Shown here: piece after piece, positions 25,768-34,002 of the stretch
How positions within the stretch are numbered: the stretch's first letter is position 1
Layout: every line of letters begins with the position of its first letter
Translations under genes and position numbers: made by a program
Origin: Actinomycetes bacterium
GTDB lineage: Bacteria; Actinomycetota; Acidimicrobiia; IMCC26256; PALSA-610
Direction: 5' to 3'
Length of the DNA stretch: 64,000 bases
Assembly (NCBI GenBank): GCA_025360585.1
Contig: JANYBW010000019.1
Span: 62,001 to 126,000, forward strand
Notes under the pieces: generated by a model
What the model saw: only the letters and a program-made list of their open reading frames with translations
Told to the model about the DNA's origin: nothing
Database searches by the model: none

Positions 25768-27648
25768 TTAGGCAGCCAGCCGCAGCCGAATCATGCGTTC
25801 GGCCATCTGCGACTTCTTCATCGCGGCGGCAAGCGGCTTGAGCGTCGGCCAGGCGCCGTCGGCAATCCACGGTGGCTCGCCGGCCAACAACCCGCTGACT
25901 CGATTTCCCTGTAACGACCTCGACACGATCTTGCCTTGAACATTCGTGCATGCGAGCTCTTGAAGCAACTCGAGTTCTCCGCGCTTGTCCACGCCTTTGG
26001 CGACCACTTCGAGGCCCAAAGAGCCGCAGACTGACGCGACGGCAGCCAGTGCGCCCACTGCTTCGGGTTCCTTGCTGAGGGAGCTGATCATGCGGCGATC
26101 AAGCTTGACCGTGTCCGAGTAGAAGCGTTGCAACTGCGCCGGAGCGAACTGATCAGAACCGAAATCGTCGATGGCGATCCGCACGCCGTTCCAGTTCAAC
26201 GACTGCAACGCCTTTTGTGATTCCGCCGGGTGCTTGGTCAAGGTGAGCAACGGAATTTCGATTCCCAGCGAACCCGGAGCGACTCCCAACGATTCGATCG
26301 CGGTCGCAATCACACCATGGAGGTCTCCGGACAACAAGTCTTGCACTCCTACCGTGAGCCACACCGTCCGGGGCGCTTCGAGGCCAACGTTCCAATCGTG
26401 CGCGGCGTTCGCAGACGCTTCGATCACTAAACGATCCAGATCGCGAGCGACGCCAATCTCGCGCGCCAAACTCATGAACTCCGACGGGCCAAGCAAGCCG
26501 CGTTTGGGATGTACCCAACGCAAGCCAGCTTCGAACGCGCGCAGGGCCCCAGTCGCGACATCGGCAACCGGTGTATACATCACCCAAAATTGATTCTCGG
26601 CGATCGCGGTGACCATCTCATCGCGCAGTGCATCGCGGGCCTTAGCCCTGGCGCGAAGATCATCGTCAAAGAACTGATGCCGACGTTTACCGAGTTGCTT
26701 CGCGCGATACATCGCAGTATCGGCTTCTCCTAGCAACGTTTCTGCGCCCATGTCCGCAACGTTTGGCAGCGAGATACCGATGCTCGTGCCGACGTTGCCA
26801 GTACCCGAAGAAAGTTCGACGGGTTCTTCGACGCGCAAAATAATCCGATCCGCGATTTGTTGCGCGGTCGCAAGATCCGCGATGTTGTCGAGCAAAATCA
26901 CAAATTCATCGCCGCCGAATCGCGCAACAATGTCGGTCGATCGAACACATTCGCCGAGCCGTTGGCCTACCTCAATGAGCAACTCATCGCCGGCTTCGTG
27001 GCCGAGACCATCGTTGACGGCTTTGAAACCGTCAAGATCCAAAAACATCACCGCTGGCATTAGCCCAGTCCGCTGCCCACGAGCGAGCGAAGCGCCGAGA
27101 TGTTCGAGCAGCATCGCTCGGTTTGGCAAGCCCGTCAGCGCGTCGCGCGTCGCTTGCGCGCGCAACGTCGCTTCAGCGCGTTTATAACCCGATATGTCGC
27201 GCGCGACGATCGCGATTCGCGGCGCTTCGCCAAACGTTTCCGCCACGACAAAGATTTCAGCGGCTAACAAAACAGGAGCGCTGGGCAAGACAGGAGCGCT
27301 GGGCAATCCGATCGCATCGGTCATCGCGTCATCGCTCGAATCGGGCGCATCGCTGGCAAGGGAAAGTTCGCCGACCCAACGGCCCGAACTCGCTAACGCG
27401 AAACGAACTTCGCTACGAAAAACTTCAAGTGACGCTTCACTCAGTAGGGTACCCAACGTTGTTGGCATCAGTGCATCGCCGAGCCGACGATGCGCAGACG
27501 GATTCGCGTACCCGACTACTCCGTCAACCGAACAGACGAGCACGAGCGCCTCGGTTGCTTGGCACCAGGCGCCCAGCAGGTCGAGCGGGACCGCAGACAC
27601 CGACTCTCGCAGTGGCTCTGGGCCTCGCGCTTCAGCCTGCTTGGCCAC
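25768..27648 (-). CDS. GGDEF-EAL signalling protein with degenerate EAL domain
   Basis: A 626-residue protein. Residues 28-160 are PAS-like (VCSVDGVVGYANPSAHRRLG), with a small internal SAPVL duplication. A GGDEF domain follows with ARFGGDEFVILLDN intact, so diguanylate cyclase activity is plausible. The C-terminal EAL domain has lost key residues: EALLRW is EAGLRW, the N of the metal site is replaced in LTVGVQDL, ExTE is IEIPL, and DDFGTGYSS is DDFGSDQFA. Phosphodiesterase activity is therefore unlikely; the domain may bind c-di-GMP or be structural. No membrane segments were seen. Confidence 0.88.
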   Translation of the reverse strand: MAKQAEARGPEPLRESVSAVPLDLLGAWCQATEALVLVCSVDGVVGYANPSAHRRLGDALMPTTLGTLLSEASLEVFRSEVRFALASSGRWVGELSLASDAPDSSDDAMTDAIGLPSAPVLPSAPVLLAAEIFVVAETFGEAPRIAIVARDISGYKRAEATLRAQATRDALTGLPNRAMLLEHLGASLARGQRTGLMPAVMFLDLDGFKAVNDGLGHEAGDELLIEVGQRLGECVRSTDIVARFGGDEFVILLDNIADLATAQQIADRIILRVEEPVELSSGTGNVGTSIGISLPNVADMGAETLLGEADTAMYRAKQLGKRRHQFFDDDLRARAKARDALRDEMVTAIAENQFWVMYTPVADVATGALRAFEAGLRWVHPKRGLLGPSEFMSLAREIGVARDLDRLVIEASANAAHDWNVGLEAPRTVWLTVGVQDLLSGDLHGVIATAIESLGVAPGSLGIEIPLLTLTKHPAESQKALQSLNWNGVRIAIDDFGSDQFAPAQLQRFYSDTVKLDRRMISSLSKEPEAVGALAAVASVCGSLGLEVVAKGVDKRGELELLQELACTNVQGKIVSRSLQGNRVSGLLAGEPPWIADGAWPTLKPLAAAMKKSQMAERMIRLRLAA

Positions 27649-27752
27649 TCGTTACTCCTCGTCCGCCCCGATGGATATGTGCCGGCACTCAACGCAGCGC
27701 CGTTACCCGTTAGTCGGCCGAAGGAGTGCAACCTTGAGCACCTCACTCGTCC

Positions 27753-27815
27753 AAATGCATGATGCGCCGCCCAAATCCTGCAAATGAGGTACTGGGCGGC
27801 GCATCGTTGCATTAC
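27753..27815 (-). terminator. Long hairpin, probable terminator of the thiolase gene
   Basis: GATGCGCCGCCCA at 27761-27773 pairs perfectly with its reverse complement at 27793-27805, and the outer flanks (AATGCA with TGCATT) extend the stem past a small bulge. The loop is 19 bases. It lies just downstream of the thiolase stop. The T tract on the minus strand is short (ATTTGG), so it may also act in mRNA stability. Confidence 0.55.
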
Positions 27816-27837
27816 CTTTCACCATCGTCGCGCGTGC

Positions 27838-29040
27838 TTAGTTGATGCGCTCAACGATCATCGCGAGGCCTTGGCCGCCTCCGACACACATGGTTTCCAA
27901 GCCGAAGCTCTTGCCCGCGTCTTCCAGACCATTCAGCAACGTGGCCATGATGCGAGCACCCGTCATCCCAAATGGATGACCCAAGGCGATACCGCCGCCG
28001 TTGACGTTAAGGCGGTCCAGATCGATGCCGAGGTGCTTGGCGCTCGGCAGCACCTGCGCAGCAAAGGCTTCGTTGATTTCGACAAGATCGATTTGATCGA
28101 TGGTCATGCCTGCGCGTTCAAGGGCTTGGCGGCTCGCACCAATTGGGCCAAGACCCATGATTTCTGGGCTCAACGCCGAAACGCCGCTGCTCACGAAGCG
28201 ACCAATCGGTTGGATTCCCAATGCTTTGGCTTTCGTGTCGCTCATCACGACAACGGCAGCCGCACCGTCGTTGAGTGGGCACGCGTTGCCCGCCGTGACC
28301 GAACCGTTCGGACGAAATACTGGCTTGAGGCTCGCCAATTTTTCTAAGGTCGTGCCCGCACGCGGGCCATCGTCTTTACTGACGACGGTGCCGTCCGGCA
28401 ACGTCACGGGAACGATTTCACGATCGAAGAACCCACGCTCTTGCGACTGCACGGCACGCTCTTGGGAACGAACACCCCAGGCGTCCATTTCTTCGCGAGT
28501 CACGCCTTCTTGTTCCACGACGTTTTCTGCAGTTTCGCCCATCGAGATGTAGATGTCGGGGAGGCCGGCTGGAGGAGTCCAGTCGCCTTGGTCTCCAGCG
28601 GAGCGCGCTTTGGTGCGGCCACGTGCATCGGCGAACGATGCGTTCGGGCTGCCCGTGTCGGCCGCGCCGTACTGGAATCGGCTCACGGTCTCGACACCGC
28701 CAGAAATAAATACGTCGCCTTCACCGGCTTTGATCGCGTGCGCAGCCATACGAATCGACTGCAACGACGACGAGCAGTAACGGTTCACGGTCACGCCCGG
28801 CGCATCAACGCCTGCGAGCAGCGCGGCGACGCGAGCAATGTTCGTGCCAGCTTCACCCGCGGGCTGACCACAGCCCCAGAACACATCCTCGACGAGCTTT
28901 GGGTCCAGGTTCGGGACGCGCTCAAGCACTGCTTTGAGAATGTGCGCCGACAAGTCGTCAGGGCGCATATCGACGAGCGAGCCCTTGTTGGCCCGGCCGA
29001 TCGGGGTACGGGCATAAGCGACGATGACAGCTTCGGTCAT
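27838..29040 (-). CDS. Acetyl-CoA C-acyltransferase (thiolase)
   Basis: A 400-residue thiolase. The N-terminal start is MTEAVIVAYARTPIGRANKG, the nucleophilic Cys lies in NRYCSSSLQSI, and the C-terminal active site has GGGIALGHPFGMTGARI (His) and CVGGGQGLAMIVE (second Cys). It probably cleaves 3-ketoacyl-CoA in beta-oxidation, consistent with the acyl-CoA ligases, dehydrogenase and hydratase-like genes around. The ATG at 29040 is preceded by GGAG; the longer upstream frame overlaps the divergent VIT gene. A long hairpin follows its stop. Confidence 0.95.
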   Translation of the reverse strand: MTEAVIVAYARTPIGRANKGSLVDMRPDDLSAHILKAVLERVPNLDPKLVEDVFWGCGQPAGEAGTNIARVAALLAGVDAPGVTVNRYCSSSLQSIRMAAHAIKAGEGDVFISGGVETVSRFQYGAADTGSPNASFADARGRTKARSAGDQGDWTPPAGLPDIYISMGETAENVVEQEGVTREEMDAWGVRSQERAVQSQERGFFDREIVPVTLPDGTVVSKDDGPRAGTTLEKLASLKPVFRPNGSVTAGNACPLNDGAAAVVVMSDTKAKALGIQPIGRFVSSGVSALSPEIMGLGPIGASRQALERAGMTIDQIDLVEINEAFAAQVLPSAKHLGIDLDRLNVNGGGIALGHPFGMTGARIMATLLNGLEDAGKSFGLETMCVGGGQGLAMIVERIN

Positions 29041-29175
29041 TGGATTCTCCTGGGAGCTCGGATAGACGTTTCGTTTTTCACGACGACCGCACAGTTTCTC
29101 CGCGTCGCGGGCCCAGCGTCGAACCGTGGCCAACCGGCCTCGTCGACTTCGCGGGGTGCCACTAGATTCGAGCCA

Positions 29176-29877
29176 ATGAGCAACGACACAATCGGCGCGG
29201 AACACCACCGCTCGCATCGAGCCGGATGGTTGCGAGCAGCCGTGCTTGGGGCCAACGACGGCATCGTCTCGATCGCCAGCCTCACGATCGGTGTCGCCGC
29301 GGCTGGTGGCACCCACGGAGCGCTCACCACCGCAGGGTTTGCAGGCTGGGTTGCGGGCGCGATGTCGATGGCCACCGGCGAGTACATCTCAGTTTCCAGC
29401 CAACGCGATATCGAACACGCCGATGTCACGCTCGAACGCGAAGCGCTCGCTCGGAATCAAGCGGGCGAAACCCGAGAACTCGCCAAAATTTACGAGGGTC
29501 GCGGAGTAGAGCCTGGGGTCGCGCGACTCGTTGCCGAGCAACTCATGGCGCACGACGACTTAGGCGCACATATGCGCGACGAGTTGGGTATCACCGAAAT
29601 CACAACTGCACAGCCCTTCCAGGCCGCTTGGACCTCAGCGCTCGCTTTCACTGCAGGTGCCGCGCTTCCACTCGTGGCGATGCTCATCGCCGCACGTTCG
29701 TATCGAATCCCAGCAATCGCAGCGGTCGCGCTGCTGTCGCTGGTCGGGCTAGGCGTGGCCGGAGCGCGCGTGGGCGGAGCCTCAGCCACTCGCGCGGCGG
29801 CGCGAGTGGCATTCTGGAGTTCGCTCGCAATGGCCCTCACCTACGTGATCGGACGCCTCGTGGGGACTTCGATCTAG
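29176..29877 (+). CDS. VIT1/CCC1 family transporter
   Basis: A 233-residue membrane protein. It has the VIT1/CCC1 signature RAAVLGANDGIVSIASL in the first helix, then MSMATGEYISVSSQRDIEHAD. A charged cytoplasmic segment rich in Glu and His (residues 75-150) corresponds to the metal-binding helix bundle, and three C-terminal helices follow. Family members export Fe2+ or Mn2+ from the cytosol. A much longer frame is open upstream but is antisense to the thiolase, so I chose the ATG at 29176. It is divergent from the thiolase gene. Confidence 0.92.
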   Translation: MSNDTIGAEHHRSHRAGWLRAAVLGANDGIVSIASLTIGVAAAGGTHGALTTAGFAGWVAGAMSMATGEYISVSSQRDIEHADVTLEREALARNQAGETRELAKIYEGRGVEPGVARLVAEQLMAHDDLGAHMRDELGITEITTAQPFQAAWTSALAFTAGAALPLVAMLIAARSYRIPAIAAVALLSLVGLGVAGARVGGASATRAAARVAFWSSLAMALTYVIGRLVGTSI

Positions 29878-30037
29878 TTCGTCCGTCGATTCCCGCGGCT
29901 GGCGGGCACTACCCCCTCGGCGCTCATGGCTCGAGCGTTCAATTGCCGTTCCACTCCTGCGCGGCCTAGCGATTGCTCTTGGCCCGACGAAGGCCTATTG
30001 TGACGGGGACCAACGTTCAATGTTCGTGGAGGCTTTT

Positions 30038-30766
30038 ATGTTCCGTACTCGTTTTGGCCAATCGGCGGCGGTGATTGTCGCGACGACTGCGATCATTTCC
30101 GGGCTCGCAAGCAACGGCGCAGAGGCCCGAGTAGCTCGCAGACAGATCCGTCGTCACGCGGCCGTCCAACCGCACGCGAACTGGTGCAAATTCTCCGACA
30201 CGCTTCCCATGATGGACATGTCTGAGATGCAGATGATGGACGAAATGAACTTCTACCCGATGATGAAACACAATCTCGGGGCCAACGAATGCGCCAAAGT
30301 TGTCAGTGGTCTCACGGCCGCCAAAAAGTACGGCATGCAATTTCCAACCGCGGCCGATGCCATCAAAGGCGGTTTCCGTCTCATCGCTCCTTACATCCCG
30401 GGCCAGGGAGCGCACTACATCGGACCGCTAGGAATCAACGCCACCTTCGACCCGAACACCCCGAATTTCTTGCTCTTTGGCGGTAACGGCCCAACTGCGC
30501 CGCTCGTCGGCTTGATGTGGCTTGTTCAGTCCGGCCAAACCCCGCCCGCAGGGATTCCCGGTGGCAACGACCATTGGCACCGCCACAACATCGTGTGCAT
30601 GGTCGGCGGAGTTATCCTCGCCGAGGACATCAGCGATGCAGCCTGCGCGGCAATGAACGGTGGCAACATCGACATCAGTGGCCTCTGGATGCTGCACGCA
30701 TGGATCGTCCCCGGTTACGAATATCTCCCAGACGTCTTCCGGCCGCACGTGCCGTTTTTGATGTAA
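30038..30766 (+). CDS. Secreted Met- and His-rich protein of unknown function
   Basis: A 242-residue exported protein. A signal peptide covers about residues 1-30 (FGQSAAVIVATTAIISGLA, cleavage near AEA). The mature part begins with an unusual Met-rich stretch (MMDMSEMQMMDEMNFYPMM), as in copper-binding Met motifs. Later it has FPTAADAIKGGFRLIAPYIPGQGAHY, GGNDHWHRHNIVC and GLWMLHAWIVPGYEY, where the clustered His and Trp residues look like a metal or haem site. The ATG at 30038 is preceded by GGAGG. It follows the VIT metal transporter by 160 bases on the same strand. I do not recognise a named family. Confidence 0.75.
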   Translation: MFRTRFGQSAAVIVATTAIISGLASNGAEARVARRQIRRHAAVQPHANWCKFSDTLPMMDMSEMQMMDEMNFYPMMKHNLGANECAKVVSGLTAAKKYGMQFPTAADAIKGGFRLIAPYIPGQGAHYIGPLGINATFDPNTPNFLLFGGNGPTAPLVGLMWLVQSGQTPPAGIPGGNDHWHRHNIVCMVGGVILAEDISDAACAAMNGGNIDISGLWMLHAWIVPGYEYLPDVFRPHVPFLM

Positions 30767-30819
30767 CGATCGAGCGCCAGCTTCGCCAGCATTGACGCCG
30801 TCGGTCGATCTGGATTCGA

Positions 30820-31338
30820 CTAGTCGATGCGGCGAAGCTGCTCTCGATACCACTTGGTGTTCGCGACGTAACCCGCCGCGTTCAACTTGATCAACTCGGG
30901 ATCGCTGCGATTTTCTTTGATCACCGCCGGAACTCCCAAGGCCATCGCTCGACTCGGGACTTCCATATTGTTCGTCACGACTGCCGCCGCACCCACGAGC
31001 GCGCCCGTGCGAACGATCGCGCGGTGCAACACAATCGAGCCAGAACCCACCAGGCAGCAATCTTCGATCGTGCAGCCTTCCATGTGCACAAGGTGGCCGA
31101 TCACGCAGTCGTCGCCGATGGTGGTTTCAGCATCGTGGGTGCAGTGAATGACGGCACCATCTTGGATGCTCGTGCGCGCACCAATCACAATCCGGCTCGC
31201 ATCACCACGCAGAACCGCATGGGGCCATACCGAAGAATCAGGGCCGATAACCACGCTGCCGATAATCGTGGCCTCCGGATGCACAAACGCCGACGGATCA
31301 ATCTGCGGGATTCGATCACCCAATGCGTACAACGCCAT
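30820..31338 (-). CDS. Gamma-class carbonic anhydrase-like hexapeptide protein
   Basis: A 172-residue left-handed beta-helix protein with repeated hexapeptides (PEATIIGSVVIGPDSSVWPHAVLRGD and onward). The metal-site pattern SIQDGAVIHC and IGHLVHMEGC follows gamma carbonic anhydrases of the YrdA/CaiE group. In the last motif the usual third ligand His appears as Glu, with a His three residues away, so catalysis is uncertain. It begins at the ATG at 31338, preceded by AAGGAA; its start region is close to the divergent PhyH gene. Confidence 0.88.
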   Translation of the reverse strand: MALYALGDRIPQIDPSAFVHPEATIIGSVVIGPDSSVWPHAVLRGDASRIVIGARTSIQDGAVIHCTHDAETTIGDDCVIGHLVHMEGCTIEDCCLVGSGSIVLHRAIVRTGALVGAAAVVTNNMEVPSRAMALGVPAVIKENRSDPELIKLNAAGYVANTKWYREQLRRID

Positions 31339-31421
31339 TTCGATTTCCTTTGCGTAGGTTGCGAGCGGCGAACACCGCGGTTTCACTCTGCTTGCTGCGG
31401 CGAAACGGTACCGTTGTACCC

Positions 31422-32294
31422 GTGCGCTCCCCCAATGCCATCGCGAATTCCACCGACCAAGCCGCGGATCTCATCGCGCAACACGGATATTGCATTGTCG
31501 AAAACGCAATCGACGGCGACCTCCTCTACGCGCTCGCCGCGAATATCGCCGGCCTCGAAACCTTGTACGACGTGCAACCCGCTCCCAACAGTTTCGAGGG
31601 CCACTCGACGATTCGTATCTACAACCTGTTGGCGTTGGCATCGGTGTACCAACAGGTTCCTACCAACGACATCGTGTTGCCAATCGTTGAGCGCGTCCTC
31701 GATCGCGGTTGCCTCATTTCGTCGCTCAGCTCAATCGCGATATTGCCGGGAGAACGAGCGCAACCAATCCATGCCGACGATCAGCTCATGCCGCTCACCA
31801 AGCCGCACGCCCCGACCGTTTGCAACACCATGTGGGCGATCACCGATTTCACCGAAGCGAACGGAGCGACACGACTGATCCCCGGAACGCACCTCGCCGC
31901 CGCATCACCGAACTACGGCGAGGCGTACGAATCCATCGCTGCCGAAATGTCTAAAGGTTCCGTGCTGATTTGGCACGGATCCCTTTGGCACGGAGGCGGA
32001 GCCAACACGACCAGCGAGCGCCGAGTGGGCGTCGCGATGAACTACTGCGCAGGCTGGGTACGCCAACAAGAAAATCAACAACTCGGCATTCCACACCCGA
32101 CCGCAGCAACATTTTCGTCACGGCTACGCGAGCTCTGCGGCTTCGGCGTCTACAACGGATTAATCGGTCACATCAACAAACGATCGCCCGCGGAAATACT
32201 CGATCACCTCGGCGTCGATGGAGCCGAAAACAACGCGGATATGAACTCTGGTTCAAACGGCGGACGTTCACCAATTCTCTGGGACGCGATTTAG
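31422..32294 (+). CDS. Phytanoyl-CoA dioxygenase (PhyH) family protein
   Basis: About 290 residues, a Fe(II)/2-oxoglutarate oxygenase of the PhyH type. The iron site is read as HxD in PIHADDQLM and the distal His in SLWHGGGANTT, with the 2-oxoglutarate-binding Arg in RRVGVAMN. RLIPGTHLAAASPN is the usual core strand. The start is uncertain: an upstream ATG at 31323 would overlap the divergent carbonic-anhydrase-like gene, so the GTG at 31422 was chosen. Family members hydroxylate lipids or other small molecules; the substrate cannot be told here. Confidence 0.88.
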   Translation: MRSPNAIANSTDQAADLIAQHGYCIVENAIDGDLLYALAANIAGLETLYDVQPAPNSFEGHSTIRIYNLLALASVYQQVPTNDIVLPIVERVLDRGCLISSLSSIAILPGERAQPIHADDQLMPLTKPHAPTVCNTMWAITDFTEANGATRLIPGTHLAAASPNYGEAYESIAAEMSKGSVLIWHGSLWHGGGANTTSERRVGVAMNYCAGWVRQQENQQLGIPHPTAATFSSRLRELCGFGVYNGLIGHINKRSPAEILDHLGVDGAENNADMNSGSNGGRSPILWDAI

Positions 32295-32303
32295 AACGCG
32301 CCG

Positions 32304-33947
32304 CTACCGCAGGTCTACCGCCGCTGGACGCAGGTCTACCGCCGCTGGACGCAGGTCTACCGCCGCTGGACGCAGGGGCGCCGCGGTATCCATCCGACTC
32401 GTTGCGGCCAGCACCGGCGAGTGCTGCGTATCGACGGGATCGAAATCACCAGCTTCGCCCCTGCCCACAACGAGCCCATCGGCAGTCACCAACCAATAAC
32501 CATCGCCGCTCGGCGCGCTCCGCAGCGAGACCACCAAGTGCGTGTTTGCTTGCGCCACGCCGATGTAATCCCGCTGGGTTTGGTACGGCCACGCCGATCG
32601 ATCAGCGTCGTCGCTGAACTCCGCCGCAAGGCCGCCATGGTCCTTCGCTAATCCGAACGCCTCCACCACGCCGCTGGCGGTCGCGATCCAATAGCCATCG
32701 TCCCATGGAGTCGCAGCGATTCCAATCGCGGGATCATCGAGTGTGGCGTGGGTCGCGTCGCCGAACGCCTGGGCGTCACCAAATGCGGTCACGGCCCCAA
32801 AGGAGTCGAGCAGCCAATAACCCCGGCCCGAACGAGTCGCGGTGATAGCAACGAACCTCGCTTCGTGCCCGTCGTTGATCACGGGCTTTGGATTGACGCG
32901 CGTCGCAACCACCGCGATATCCGCGGCGTTGCCATACGCGCGCACCGCGCCCCTCTCGGTCAGTGTCCAGTATCCGAATCCTGATGGCTGCGCCGCGACT
33001 CCAACAACGCCGCGGGGTGCCGACCCGAAATCGGGAGCATCGCCAAAATTTCGAACCGACCCTGTGGCGTCAAAAACCCAATAGCCACGGGCCTTTGGCG
33101 TGAGTGCAATCGCAACCGTGTTTGATGGTTGCGATGGATCGAACGCCGATCCCCAGAACCGAGTGTCGCCGAGGTCATAGACCTGGCCGCGCGTATCGGC
33201 TAAATACATGCCGTCGCCAGTACGCAACGAAGGTTCCGGCGCGGGCGTGGAATCGACGGCAAGGCTGGTGCCGAGCAACGGGGTCGGCGGCGAAAACATC
33301 AAGTCGATTCCGGCAAAGCGCAACAGGTTGCCATACATCGTCGTGATTGATTGCGCGTACTGGGTTGAAGTTGCCCAGTGCCCGCTGCCCATCTGCCACC
33401 ATGTTGGTGCGGAACCTCGGTAAGACTTTGGCGGATAGATCATCATTCCCGCGGGCGGATTGGGATCACCGTATCCACGGAGCAGTTGCATCTGAGCCCG
33501 CACTCCCGTGCGCGCGTCCGGATAGCCGTGACCGTTGTGGCAAGAATCGCACGCTCCGATTCCTGCGAAGTTGTTGTCGCCTGGGTGCACCATCCCGGAA
33601 TCCGGAAAGTGAAAGAATCCAGTCTCAATAATCGATTGGGTCCAGGCAAGATCCGCACGTACTCCATAGGCCGCGCCTTCTTGGAGGTAGATATTGGCCA
33701 ACTCCGCGATCGGAACCGTCGTGCGCGGATTGTGGGGAGTCACGAAGGCCGCAAGCTGGGCAGCATCAACCCGGGCGGAACCGAGCAGCGACAGCGGATC
33801 GTCGTTATAACCGGCCACGGAGCTTGGCTCCGCGGGTTCGAGAATGTCGTTCGGCTTCGAGTCGGCGAACGCCGAGCTCCCGCCTACGACCGTCCCAGCA
33901 GCGATCGCGAATGCCAAGAAACGGTGCGAAAAGGGTAAACGGACCAT
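32304..33947 (-). CDS. Secreted cell-wall hydrolase with GYW-type repeat domain
   Basis: A 547-residue exported protein. A signal peptide covers residues 1-28. Residues 70-220 are a glucosaminidase-like domain (AYGVRADLAWTQSIIETGFF, DNNFAGIGACDSCHNGHGYP, then GVRAQMQLLRGYG), expected to cut peptidoglycan glycan chains. The C-terminal half has five to six repeats of the form GYWxxxxxGxVxxFGDA, a propeller-like module common in secreted proteins of this bacterial group. It ends in three RPAAVDL repeats. The ATG at 33947 is preceded by GAAAGG. It is convergent with the PhyH gene and divergent from an esterase. Confidence 0.85.
   Translation of the reverse strand: MVRLPFSHRFLAFAIAAGTVVGGSSAFADSKPNDILEPAEPSSVAGYNDDPLSLLGSARVDAAQLAAFVTPHNPRTTVPIAELANIYLQEGAAYGVRADLAWTQSIIETGFFHFPDSGMVHPGDNNFAGIGACDSCHNGHGYPDARTGVRAQMQLLRGYGDPNPPAGMMIYPPKSYRGSAPTWWQMGSGHWATSTQYAQSITTMYGNLLRFAGIDLMFSPPTPLLGTSLAVDSTPAPEPSLRTGDGMYLADTRGQVYDLGDTRFWGSAFDPSQPSNTVAIALTPKARGYWVFDATGSVRNFGDAPDFGSAPRGVVGVAAQPSGFGYWTLTERGAVRAYGNAADIAVVATRVNPKPVINDGHEARFVAITATRSGRGYWLLDSFGAVTAFGDAQAFGDATHATLDDPAIGIAATPWDDGYWIATASGVVEAFGLAKDHGGLAAEFSDDADRSAWPYQTQRDYIGVAQANTHLVVSLRSAPSGDGYWLVTADGLVVGRGEAGDFDPVDTQHSPVLAATSRMDTAAPLRPAAVDLRPAAVDLRPAAVDLR
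32309..32371 (-). repeat. In-frame 21-base tandem repeat, three copies
   Basis: Three identical 21-base units encode the RPAAVDL triplet at the very C-terminus of the cell-wall hydrolase, with a partial fourth unit. Identity of copies points to recent slippage. Confidence 0.93.
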
Positions 33948-34002
33948 ATAGGCCTTTCGGCATCTGGCCCCCGTAAAGTTGAGCGCCCTATCGTATGTGC
34001 CT

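Noticed and set aside
28441-29175. A 245-codon N-terminal extension of the VIT transporter
   Set aside because: It is antisense to the thiolase gene, has no similarity, and the VIT family starts at 29176.
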